Positions 1 through 6,144 of a stretch of 6,390 nucleotides of DNA are shown here, in pieces. A model generated the notes under the pieces. That model had not been told where the DNA came from. It made no database searches and saw only the letters and a program-made list of their open reading frames with translations. Position 1 is the first letter of the stretch; each line of letters opens with the position of its first letter. Position numbers and translations under genes: made by a program. The stretch comes from Acidobacteriaceae bacterium (GTDB lineage: Bacteria > Acidobacteriota > Terriglobia > Terriglobales > Acidobacteriaceae), in the NCBI GenBank assembly GCA_003132825.1, contig PKYX01000334.1, positions 1,916-8,305 of the forward strand, read 5' to 3'.

Positions 1-1509
1 TACGACAACGACGGCTGGATGGACGTCTTCATCATCGGCGGGCGCCGCCTTGAAGGTACGCCGCCCGGCTCGGGCAACCGCCTATACCACAACAATCGTG
101 ACGGCACCTTCTCAGACGTCATCGCCAAGGCCGGGTTGCTCGAGCCTGCGGGATGGGCCTGCGGTGTCTCGGTCGGGGACTACAACAACGACGGCCTTGA
201 AGATCTTTTCATTACGTACTACGGGCAAAATCGCCTCTACCACAACAATGGAGACGGAACCTTTAGCGATGTCACCGCCAAGGCTGGATTGCTTCATGCC
301 AGGACATACTTCGGTTCCGGGAGCACGTTCGTGGATTACAACCGGGACGGATTACTCGATTTGTTCGTTTCCAACTACGTGGAGATTGATTTAGCCACTG
401 CGGCCATGCCCTCGCTCGACTTGCCCGATTGCCATTACGAAGGCGTCCCTACCAATTGCGGACCCAAGAGTCTGGGGACTCCGCCTCACTTCCTTTACCG
501 AAACAACGGGGACGGAACCTTCTCCGACGTATCCAGAGAGTCCGGCATCGGCGCGCTCGGCGGATCTTACGGGTTGACGGCGGTTGCCTTTGACGCCGAT
601 GAAGACGGCTGGCAGGATATCTTCGTCGCCTGCGATGCCACGCCCAGCTATCTGCTGATGAACAACCACGACGGCACTTTTCGTGAAGAAGGCCTGCTTC
701 GTGGCATCGCCCTCGGCAGCCGCGGAGAACCATTGGCTGGAATGGGGGTGGGAATCGGCGACTATGATCTCGACGGACACATTGACCTGTGCAAGACCCA
801 TTTTCACAAGGAGACTACAGGTCTTTACCACAACAATGGCAACGCTGAATTTGAGGACGTCAGTGCTCGGAGCGGCCTTGTTTCTGAACGTCGCTTCATC
901 AGCTGGGGAACTGGGATGGTTGATCTTGACAATGACGGATATCCGGACATCTTTCTCGTGACCGGGACCGTGTACCCGGAGTTGGAACGCGTCTACCCCA
1001 CCCAGTATCCGGCGCGCGGACCGCGCATCATTTTCCGCAACCAGAGGAATGGAACTTTCTTGGAGCTTGGCGATGAGGCCGGTCCCGCTATCGATTCGCG
1101 CCACGTGAGCCGCGGATGCGCCTTCGGCGACTTCGACAATGATGGAGACCTGGACATTCTCATCATGAACCGCTGTGAGCCGCCCACCCTGCTGCGCAAC
1201 GACGCCCCGGCGGGCAATCATTGGCTGAAAGTTCGTTTGGAGGGTACAAAGAGTAACCGCAGCGCAATCGGCGCGCGCGTGCTCCTGAGATACGGAGCGA
1301 AAGTGCAGGCGCAGTGTGTCACCAGCCAATCCAGCTATCTCTCCGCGAATGATCCGCGTCTGCATTTTGGTTTAGGCGCGGCGACAACCGCAGATCTTGA
1401 GATCCATTGGCCCACCGGCGCAAGCGAAACACGCTCGGGCCTCAGGGCGGATCAACTCGTCACCGTGCGGGAAGGCGATGGCATCGTGAGAGGACGTCCA
1501 TTTCGCTAG
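1..1509 (+). CDS. CRTAC1 family protein (FG-GAP/VCBS repeats + ASPIC/UnbV domain), 5' partial
   Basis: The reading frame is open from base 1, so the true start lies outside the window; 502 residues are visible, ending at TAG 1507-1509. At least seven Ca-binding loops of the form DxDxDGxxD occur, near bases 1, 178, 334, 592, 760, 922 and 1129 (for example DYNNDGLEDLF and DLDNDGYPDIF). They alternate with YHNNGDGTFSDV-type strands. This is the FG-GAP/VCBS pattern of a beta-propeller. The last ~90 residues (about 1210-1480) form an ASPIC/UnbV domain: NHWLKVRL, IGARVLLRYG, QSSYLSANDPRLHFGLG, then the ending ADQLVTVREGDG. Family members are usually exported and thought to act at the cell surface in adhesion or carbohydrate/protein binding; the actual ligand is unknown. 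The signal peptide, if any, is not in the window. The gene is convergent with the copper ATPase and shows no functional link to the genes to its right. Family assignment is secure; function is not. Confidence 0.93.
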   Translation, partial: YDNDGWMDVFIIGGRRLEGTPPGSGNRLYHNNRDGTFSDVIAKAGLLEPAGWACGVSVGDYNNDGLEDLFITYYGQNRLYHNNGDGTFSDVTAKAGLLHARTYFGSGSTFVDYNRDGLLDLFVSNYVEIDLATAAMPSLDLPDCHYEGVPTNCGPKSLGTPPHFLYRNNGDGTFSDVSRESGIGALGGSYGLTAVAFDADEDGWQDIFVACDATPSYLLMNNHDGTFREEGLLRGIALGSRGEPLAGMGVGIGDYDLDGHIDLCKTHFHKETTGLYHNNGNAEFEDVSARSGLVSERRFISWGTGMVDLDNDGYPDIFLVTGTVYPELERVYPTQYPARGPRIIFRNQRNGTFLELGDEAGPAIDSRHVSRGCAFGDFDNDGDLDILIMNRCEPPTLLRNDAPAGNHWLKVRLEGTKSNRSAIGARVLLRYGAKVQAQCVTSQSSYLSANDPRLHFGLGAATTADLEIHWPTGASETRSGLRADQLVTVREGDGIVRGRPFR

Positions 1510-1589
1510 GCCAGCCGGGTCCTATTCGGGGAATGCTTTGCAGCCGGATCGCATGGACTGGCGGCAAAGCTACTTAGATTCGAGAAACA

Positions 1590-1682
1590 TGACGAAACGT
1601 CGCTCAGCAGGACTCAGAGCCGACGCCCAGACGCTGCCGTTGTGCCTACTTGCGGGAAGGCGATGGCACCGTGAAATCGGGC
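1590..1682 (+). pseudogene. Possible decayed duplicate of the CRTAC1/ASPIC gene 3' end
   Basis: The gap after the CRTAC1 stop contains pieces matching the gene's own tail in the same order. CGAAAC at 1593-1598, CGCTC at 1601-1605 and a CTCAGAGCCGAC block at 1612-1623 correspond to 1425-1430, 1432-1436 and 1441-1452. A near-perfect 24-base match (1651-1674 against 1466-1489) follows. In translation the pieces read GLRAD in one frame and REGDGTVK in another, against GLRAD-QLVTV-REGDGIVR in the intact gene. The interval between them is 13 bases longer in the copy, which explains the frame change. The simplest reading is the eroded tail of a tandem paralogue. A short local duplication is also possible. 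No functional product is expected. Confidence 0.45.
1651..1674 (+). repeat. 24-bp direct repeat (second copy; first copy at 1466-1489)
   Basis: This block matches 1466-1489 at 23 of 24 positions; the only difference is C here for T at the position corresponding to 1484. The copies lie 185 bp apart. The first encodes VREGDGIV at the end of the ASPIC domain and the second lies in the noncoding gap. The match is too long for chance at this distance. It is best explained by the decayed gene duplicate around it. Confidence 0.8.
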
Positions 1683-1766
1683 CGTGCACGAGCGGCGCTG
1701 CCCCGGTTAGCCCCAAACTAGATGGCCAAACCGCTGAGGTGGCAAAGTTCACCCAATCGCCAGACC

Positions 1767-3827
1767 CTAGACCGCCGCGCGTTGCAGCTTCACCCGGCGA
1801 AGCAGCTGAGCGTTCGCAGCGACGATGATGGTCGAGAGGCTCATCGCGACCGCTCCGGCGCTCATAGGAAGATCGAGTCCCCAGCGGATGAAAAGACCCG
1901 CGGCGACCGGGATGGCGACGAGGTTATAGGCGGTTGCCCAAACCAGATTTTGGATCATCTTTCGATAGGCAGCACGAGATAGTTCGATCGCTCCCACGAC
2001 GTCGCGTGGATCGCTGCGCACAAGCACGATTCCGGCTGACTCAATGGCCACATCGGTTCCCGCCCCAATCGCAATCCCGACGTCCGCCGTCGCCAGCGCT
2101 GGCGCGTCGTTCACGCCGTCACCCACCATTGCGACCCTCTTGCCGCCGGCCTGAAAGCGTTTGACCGCCGAAGCCTTGTCAGCGGGAAGAACTTCTGCTG
2201 CGACTTCATCAATACCGATGCGCCGGGCGACAGAATCGGCCACCGTCTTTGAGTCTCCGGTGATCATTGCCACCCGGATACCAAGGCGATGAAGTTCCTT
2301 AACGGCCTCATTGGATTCGGGCCGAATCTCGTCCTCGACGGCGAACGCGCCGAGCAGTTTCCCTTCTGCGACGACATACAGAACTGTCTTTCCCTCGGAT
2401 GCCCACTGGGTGGTCAACTTTTCAACGTCCGGGGATACTGCCACCTTGCCCTCGGTCAACAGATGCGGTCCGCCGATAATGACGCTCTTGCCGTTGACTT
2501 GTGCTTGTGCCCCTCGACCTGGTAGCGCCTCAAAATCTGCGGCTTGCAATGTGGGCAGGTTTCGACGCTTGGCTTCGGCCACGATTGCTTTCGCGAGTGG
2601 GTGCTCGGAGTTCTCTTCGACAGCAGCAGCATTGGCGAGTAGGTCACTCTCTTTGCCCCCCAGCGCGGTCGCGACTCCCGACAATGCCGGCGATCCGCGC
2701 GTGAGGGTCCCGGTCTTATCAAAAATCACCATGTCCAAACTGCGGGCGCGTTCGAGTGCGAGTCTGTCCTTGACGAGAAGACCATTCTGCGCCCCGATCG
2801 ATGTCGAGATTGCAATCACCAGCGGAATGGCCAGTCCCAGGGCGTGCGGACAGGCGATGATAAGCACCGTTGCCGTCCTGATCAAGGCGTGTTCTTTGTC
2901 CCCGGAAAGCCACCAGTAAGTGAACGTAATCGCGCCCGACGCGAGCGCTACATAGAAAAGGATTGCCGCTGCACGGTCGGCAAGAGCTTGGGTGCGAGAT
3001 CCAGAAGCCTGTGCAGCGGCAACGAGCCGCATGATGCCGGACAAGGCGGTCTGCTCCCCGACTGCCGTGATACGGACTCGAAGACTCCCGCCACTGGCCA
3101 CCGTTCCCGCAATGACCTTGCCACCCGGCCCCTTCGAGACCGTCCGAGACTCGCCGGTAATCATCGACTCGTCAACATCGGCGGATCCCTCGTCGACTGT
3201 GCCGTCCGCCGGAACCCGGGCCCCGGGCCGGACAAGAACAACGTCGCCCACTTTCAACTTTGAGATTGGAACGGTTTGAGTCTCGGTTACACTGACACGT
3301 TCGGCGGTGTCTGGGAGCAGCGCGGCGAGGGCATTGAGCGCGCCACGAGCCTGGGAAATAGCTTTCATTTCCAGCCAATGGCCGAGGACCATGATCGTAA
3401 TCAGAGAAGCGAGTTCCCACCAGACTTCAATCTCGAACAGACCGAATGTAGCAGCGAGCGATGTCCCGAAGGCGACCATGATCGCCAAGCTGATGAGGGT
3501 CATCATGCCGGGCTTGCGGTCGGCAAGTTCGGCCCACGCCCCGCGGATGAAGACTAGCCCGCCATAAACGAAGACGACCGTTCCAAGAATCGCGGGAATA
3601 AATTTCGAGCCGGCAAAAGAAGGCGCTGTGTACCCAAGCCAGTGTTGGACGTCCGTCGACCAGACAACCACCGGAATCGTGAGAGCGAAACTCAGCCAAA
3701 ACTTGTCGCGAAACATAGCGACGGAATGTCCGGAGTGGCGATCATGCCTTCCGCCGGCCTCTGACACTGTGTGACCGGCATGTGAGTCCGCCTCTTGTCC
3801 GTGGGTTCCATGTGTCATTTGGTCCAT
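1767..3827 (-). CDS. copB: CopB-type (P1B-3) copper-translocating P-type ATPase
   Basis: This is a complete 686-residue inner-membrane pump that would use ATP to export copper ions from the cytoplasm. The first 34 residues hold seven histidines (6, 9, 16, 19, 28, 31, 34) and no CxxC heavy-metal domain, as in CopB. Hydrophobic segments lie near 43-59, 75-95, 108-128, 135-152, 287-307, 316-340, 627-647 and 653-675. Catalytic motifs are intact: TGE 224-226 (actuator), the membrane metal site CPH 326-328, DKTGT 370-374 with phosphorylated Asp370, HP 409-410, TGDS 523-526 and GDGVNDAP 569-576. YN 634-635 and MSLST 662-666 with Asn672 fit TM7 and TM8 of this subgroup. CPH rather than CPC, plus the His-rich tail, marks P1B-3, linked to Cu(II) (sometimes Cu(I) or Ag(I)) export. 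The ATG at 3827 is chosen because GGGAGG precedes it by 4 bases. The frame stays open upstream to 4049 but those codons do not look coding. The gene is divergent from the dehydrogenase. Confidence 0.95.
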   Translation of the reverse strand: MDQMTHGTHGQEADSHAGHTVSEAGGRHDRHSGHSVAMFRDKFWLSFALTIPVVVWSTDVQHWLGYTAPSFAGSKFIPAILGTVVFVYGGLVFIRGAWAELADRKPGMMTLISLAIMVAFGTSLAATFGLFEIEVWWELASLITIMVLGHWLEMKAISQARGALNALAALLPDTAERVSVTETQTVPISKLKVGDVVLVRPGARVPADGTVDEGSADVDESMITGESRTVSKGPGGKVIAGTVASGGSLRVRITAVGEQTALSGIMRLVAAAQASGSRTQALADRAAAILFYVALASGAITFTYWWLSGDKEHALIRTATVLIIACPHALGLAIPLVIAISTSIGAQNGLLVKDRLALERARSLDMVIFDKTGTLTRGSPALSGVATALGGKESDLLANAAAVEENSEHPLAKAIVAEAKRRNLPTLQAADFEALPGRGAQAQVNGKSVIIGGPHLLTEGKVAVSPDVEKLTTQWASEGKTVLYVVAEGKLLGAFAVEDEIRPESNEAVKELHRLGIRVAMITGDSKTVADSVARRIGIDEVAAEVLPADKASAVKRFQAGGKRVAMVGDGVNDAPALATADVGIAIGAGTDVAIESAGIVLVRSDPRDVVGAIELSRAAYRKMIQNLVWATAYNLVAIPVAAGLFIRWGLDLPMSAGAVAMSLSTIIVAANAQLLRRVKLQRAAV

Positions 3828-3831
3828 GGGA

Positions 3832-3837
3832 CCTCCC
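3832..3837 (-). promoter_or_regulatory. Ribosome binding site of the CopB ATPase
   Basis: On the minus strand GGGAGG stands 4 bases before the ATG at 3827. It decides the start: the same frame is open for another 74 codons upstream. A second ATG three codons downstream (3818) is possible but would be 13 bases from the site. Confidence 0.75.
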
Positions 3838-3910
3838 AAACGAGAAACCGATGGTGCCAGATTGCGCGCAAATCCCACTAAACGATGAGCGTACAACCGA
3901 TTGGCGGGGC

Positions 3911-3924
3911 GAGTGTGAGCACTC
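3911..3924. promoter_or_regulatory. Short inverted repeat in the divergent ATPase/dehydrogenase intergenic region
   Basis: GAGTG and CACTC form a perfect 5-bp inverted repeat around TGAG, midway between the two divergent genes (about 60 bp from the dehydrogenase start and 85 bp from the ATPase start). The position would suit an operator controlling one or both genes. It does not match the CueR, CsoR, FNR or DosR consensus as I know them, and a 5-bp palindrome can arise by chance. Confidence 0.25.
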
Positions 3925-3973
3925 TTGCTCAGAAAAATGACGGCACAGTCGTTAGAGTCGCAAAGAGAATGAA

Positions 3974-3980
3974 GAGGGAG
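3974..3980 (+). promoter_or_regulatory. Ribosome binding site of the zinc alcohol dehydrogenase
   Basis: GAGGGAG lies 4 bases before the ATG at 3985. It supports this start over the internal ATG at 4048, where homologues usually begin but where no Shine-Dalgarno sequence is visible. Confidence 0.7.
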
Positions 3981-3984
3981 CATC

Positions 3985-5097
3985 ATGACGACCGCTGAAC
4001 TCGAAGTACCAACTACGAAGGCTTCAACTCTAAGCGTCCGCGCTACCATGAAGGCGCTGGTCTATCACGGTCCGGGCAAGCGCGCATGGGAGAACAAGCC
4101 GCGCCCCACCATCCAGGATCAGGGCGATGCCATCGTGCGGATTACCACTTCGACGATTTGCGGTACCGATCTTCACATTCTGAAGGGAGATCTCCCCGCA
4201 GTGACCGATGGACGCATTCTGGGCCACGAGGGCATTGGCGTGGTCGAGCAAGTCGGAACTGGCGTCTCGGAGTTTCACGTTGGAGACAAAGTCATCATCT
4301 CGTGCGTCACTGCCTGCTTGAAGTGCGACTTCTGCAAACGGAACATGTATTCCCATTGTCGGCACGGCGGCTGGATTTTGGGCTACACCATCGATGGAAC
4401 TCAGGCCGAATACGTGCGTATCCCTCAAGCCGATGGAAGTCTCTACCACTTCCCGGTCGATGGCGTCGAAGAAGCCCTCGTCATGCTCAGCGACATCTTG
4501 CCCACTGGATTGGAGTGCGGCGTTCTGAACGGGCAAGTGAAGCCCGGGGACACAGTGGCCATCGTGGGCGCAGGGCCCGTGGGGCTCGCGGTTCTGCTGA
4601 CGGCGCAGTTCTATTCTCCGGCGGCGATCTTCATGATCGATCTCAATGACAAGCGTCTCGCGGTCGCCAAGAACCTCGGCGCAACCACGCTGATCAACAG
4701 CACCGATGGACAGGCTGCCCAGCACGTGATGGAACTGACAGAGGGGGCCGGCGTCGACGTAGCTATCGAGGCAGTCGGGCTTCCAGAGACCTTCGCCATC
4801 TGCCAGAACATTGTCGCCGCTGGTGGGCACATCGCGAATGTTGGAGTCCACGGTAAGCCGGTGGAACTGCACATGGAGAAGCTTTGGGACCGCAATATTT
4901 CAATCACCACGCGCCTGGTGGACACGGTAACCACTGCGATGTTGCTGAAGGTGGTGCGATCGGGCAAGTTACAGCCGGGCAAACTCGTGACTCATCGCTT
5001 CGCCATAAGCGACATCATGAAGGCGTACGACACTTTTGGAAACGCGGCAAAAGAGGATGCGCTCAAGGTGGTTCTCACGAATGCCGCGCCTCGCTGA
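3985..5097 (+). CDS. Zinc-dependent alcohol dehydrogenase (medium-chain, formaldehyde-dehydrogenase-like/ADH2 type)
   Basis: This complete 370-residue cytoplasmic enzyme is predicted to interconvert alcohols and aldehydes or ketones using NAD(H). Catalytic-zinc ligands are visible: Cys59 (ICGTD), His81 and Glu82 (GHEGIG), with Asp170 (LSDILPTG) as probable fourth ligand. The structural-zinc lobe has Cys111, Cys114, Cys117 and Cys125. The Rossmann motif GAGPVG is at 195-200, and Asp219 at the end of the next strand favours NAD over NADP. The order MKALVYHGPG, ICGTDLHILKGD, GGWILG, IDGTQAEYVR and TTRLVDTVTT is typical of the group containing the broad-range ADH of Cupriavidus. Homologues normally begin at Met22 here, so the first 21 residues (Ser/Thr/Ala-rich) are an extension, kept because the only good ribosome binding site precedes Met1. 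The gene ends in tandem TGA TGA stops. It is divergent from the copper ATPase and followed by two small His-rich genes. The true substrate cannot be told from sequence. Confidence 0.95.
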   Translation: MTTAELEVPTTKASTLSVRATMKALVYHGPGKRAWENKPRPTIQDQGDAIVRITTSTICGTDLHILKGDLPAVTDGRILGHEGIGVVEQVGTGVSEFHVGDKVIISCVTACLKCDFCKRNMYSHCRHGGWILGYTIDGTQAEYVRIPQADGSLYHFPVDGVEEALVMLSDILPTGLECGVLNGQVKPGDTVAIVGAGPVGLAVLLTAQFYSPAAIFMIDLNDKRLAVAKNLGATTLINSTDGQAAQHVMELTEGAGVDVAIEAVGLPETFAICQNIVAAGGHIANVGVHGKPVELHMEKLWDRNISITTRLVDTVTTAMLLKVVRSGKLQPGKLVTHRFAISDIMKAYDTFGNAAKEDALKVVLTNAAPR

Positions 5098-5152
5098 TGA
5101 GATGATCGTGGCAAAATCAAAGTAAGGCAGCCGAGGGCAAATAGCCTATCCA

Positions 5153-5186
5153 ACAAAATCATGCGCGGTCTGTTCTTCGATTTTGT
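5153..5186. promoter_or_regulatory. Inverted repeat between the dehydrogenase and the first small His-rich gene
   Basis: ACAAAATC (5153-5160) and GATTTTGT (5179-5186) form a perfect 8-bp inverted repeat around 18 bases. A further CAAAATC sits upstream at 5112-5118 in direct orientation. The repeat could be a weak terminator for the dehydrogenase or an operator for the gene at 5300. No T-run follows the right arm, so a standard intrinsic terminator is unlikely. Confidence 0.4.
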
Positions 5187-5287
5187 CGCGAGCACCCTGT
5201 GTAAAACCGGATCGCACCAGCGTCCCATAACCGCGGCAAGTCCGAGGGCATGGTCGAGCCCCGAAAGCTGCCAGCATCTGACTTTAT

Positions 5288-5294
5288 AAGGAGA
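5288..5294 (+). promoter_or_regulatory. Ribosome binding site of the first small His-rich gene
   Basis: AAGGAGA, with GGAG 6 bases before the ATG at 5300, is close to ideal. It is strong evidence that this 84-residue frame is translated. Confidence 0.8.
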
Positions 5295-5299
5295 ACGGC

Positions 5300-5554
5300 A
5301 TGTCAAAGACTTGGGAGCATTACGAAGACGCCGCTCGTCATCATGAGCGGGCGGCCTACCACTACAAAGAAGCAGCGAAATACGATCAGACCGACGAGCA
5401 CGAGAAAGCTGTGCACCACGCATACCTGGCTCACGGATATAATCAGCGTGCCCTTCGCCATGACACCGAAGCCGCGAAGCTGCATGCCGAGCGCTGCGAC
5501 GGCCGGTCGCCGTCCGCTTCTGAGCGGGCTGCCAAGAAAAAGAGCGTTGCCTGA
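5300..5554 (+). CDS. Small His-rich helical protein, 84 aa, function unknown
   Basis: I recognise no named family. The protein has 84 residues and ends at TGA 5552-5554. It has no signal peptide or membrane segment, so it is probably cytoplasmic. Residues 5-64 are rich in Ala, Glu, Lys, His and Tyr with almost no Gly or Pro, suggesting two or three amphipathic helices split near DQTDEH (29-34). Ten histidines occur (7, 14, 15, 21, 34, 39, 40, 45, 54, 62), including two HH pairs, with a single Cys66. The tail (67-84) is basic and likely disordered, with AAKKKS near the end. The pattern AAxHHxxAAxHY is echoed in the next gene (AAHAHAAAAVAY), so the two look like distant paralogues. Metal binding or stress protection near the copper pump is conceivable but unproven. 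Reality of the gene rests on its near-ideal ribosome binding site, biased composition and similarity to its neighbour. Confidence 0.85.
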   Translation: MSKTWEHYEDAARHHERAAYHYKEAAKYDQTDEHEKAVHHAYLAHGYNQRALRHDTEAAKLHAERCDGRSPSASERAAKKKSVA

Positions 5555-5661
5555 GAGCGAGCTTATTCTTGTGTCCATGGCCTGGTTACGTTGAGTTAGA
5601 TCGAGACCTTAGATGAACGGGCTGACGGACGCCACTGACCCATCACAAGGCCCAACTGGCT

Positions 5662-5669
5662 AAGGAGGG
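5662..5669 (+). promoter_or_regulatory. Ribosome binding site of the second small His-rich gene
   Basis: AAGGAGGG, with GGAGG 5 bases before the ATG at 5674, is a near-perfect Shine-Dalgarno sequence. It suggests high translation of the 65-residue protein. Confidence 0.85.
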
Positions 5670-5673
5670 CACC

Positions 5674-5871
5674 ATGCCACAGAGCACGCACGATCGAGTC
5701 GCAGAACTCCACAACCTCGCAGCTCACGCCCACGCCGCCGCCGCCGTAGCCTACGGCAAAGGAGATCATCTAACCGCTCACGAACTCTCCAAACAGGCGC
5801 ACGAGCATTCCACAAACGCCCATAAACGCGCCCAAGAGCTCTTCACGGAGCTTGCAAAGTCCAGCACGTGA
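5674..5871 (+). CDS. Small His/Ala-rich helical protein, 65 aa, function unknown
   Basis: The protein has 65 residues and ends at TGA 5869-5871. Nine are histidine (6, 13, 18, 20, 32, 36, 43, 45, 50); there is no Cys or Trp. Two helices are expected: about 5-28 (VAELHNLAAHAHAAAAVAYG) and 34-62, joined by a GKGDH turn at 28-32. This helical-hairpin layout resembles the preceding 84-residue protein: AA-H-H, then a Tyr, a turn with D(E)H, a second helix with AH. It lacks the basic C-terminal tail. It has no export signal. The gene lies 119 bp downstream of its neighbour in the same direction, with its own strong ribosome binding site, so the two could be cotranscribed or separately started. I cannot name a function. 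Proteins of this look occur as uncharacterised genes in soil bacteria, but I am not certain of a defined family. Confidence 0.85.
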   Translation: MPQSTHDRVAELHNLAAHAHAAAAVAYGKGDHLTAHELSKQAHEHSTNAHKRAQELFTELAKSST

Positions 5872-6038
5872 CTCGACCAGAGTCATCAAGGCATAAGGAA
5901 TCGCGGCATCTACGGTTTGCGTCTGGCCTGCTACAGGTCGACGAAATGGTGGCCCGTTTTGTCGCTCAGCCTGAGGCCTCCCGGTGTGTAGTGCGAGGCG
6001 ACAGGCCAGTATCCCCCGCGCCTGCGAACGGGCAGCCG

Positions 6039-6061
6039 ATGATAAGAATTAATGATAAGAA
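6039..6061 (+). repeat. Tandem 10-bp direct repeat upstream of the cytochrome gene
   Basis: ATGATAAGAA occurs at 6039-6048 and again at 6052-6061, a 13-bp period in a small AT-rich island within otherwise GC-rich sequence. It lies 84 bp before the cytochrome start, so it could be a transcription-factor site or contain a -10-like element (GATAAG). No matching -35 element is evident. The surrounding gap 5872-6144 shows no convincing gene. Confidence 0.4.
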
Positions 6062-6133
6062 AGCAGGCGAACGCAAGTGATGCGTCCGGAGCTGCTCGCG
6101 CCGGGTCGTAGTACTGTCGTCGCTGTTACTGTA

Positions 6134-6139
6134 GGGAGG
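6134..6139 (+). promoter_or_regulatory. Ribosome binding site of the cytochrome c gene
   Basis: GGGAGG ends 5 bases before the ATG at 6145. It fixes the start of a gene whose stop is outside the window. Confidence 0.8.
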
Positions 6140-6144
6140 TGCGC

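Noticed and set aside
88..293. Recent internal duplication in the CRTAC1 gene (88-140 against 241-293)
   Set aside because: The protein match is strong, but most nucleotide differences are synonymous, including a TCA/AGC serine pair. This fits selection on a repeat motif rather than a recent copy.
391..1365. Long minus-strand frame (324 codons) opposite the CRTAC1 gene
   Set aside because: It is the antisense shadow of a clearly coding plus-strand repeat protein; its translation shows no domain.
1510..1766. Intrinsic terminator between the convergent CRTAC1 and ATPase genes
   Set aside because: Only 4-bp stems without a T-run were found.
3854..3957. Sigma-54-like promoters (TGGCAC on the minus strand near 3859; CGGCAC on the plus strand near 3942)
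   Set aside because: Both lack the required GC of the -12 element at the right spacing.
3828..4049. N-terminal extension of the ATPase to an upstream start at 4049 (74 more residues)
   Set aside because: It would overlap the start of the dehydrogenase, the residues are not like any P-type ATPase N-terminus, and a strong ribosome binding site precedes the ATG at 3827.
5285..5290. TATAAG as a -10 box before the gene at 5300
   Set aside because: Transcription would begin inside or after the ribosome binding site, leaving no usable leader.
5250..5594. 114-codon plus-strand frame overlapping the 84-residue His-rich gene
   Set aside because: It is in another frame, lacks a ribosome binding site, and has a composition typical of an out-of-frame reading.
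5868..6080. 70-codon frame starting with GTG in a GTGA overlap with the 65-residue gene
   Set aside because: The overlap looks like translational coupling, but there is no ribosome binding site of note, and the Arg/Pro/Ser-rich translation has no family look.
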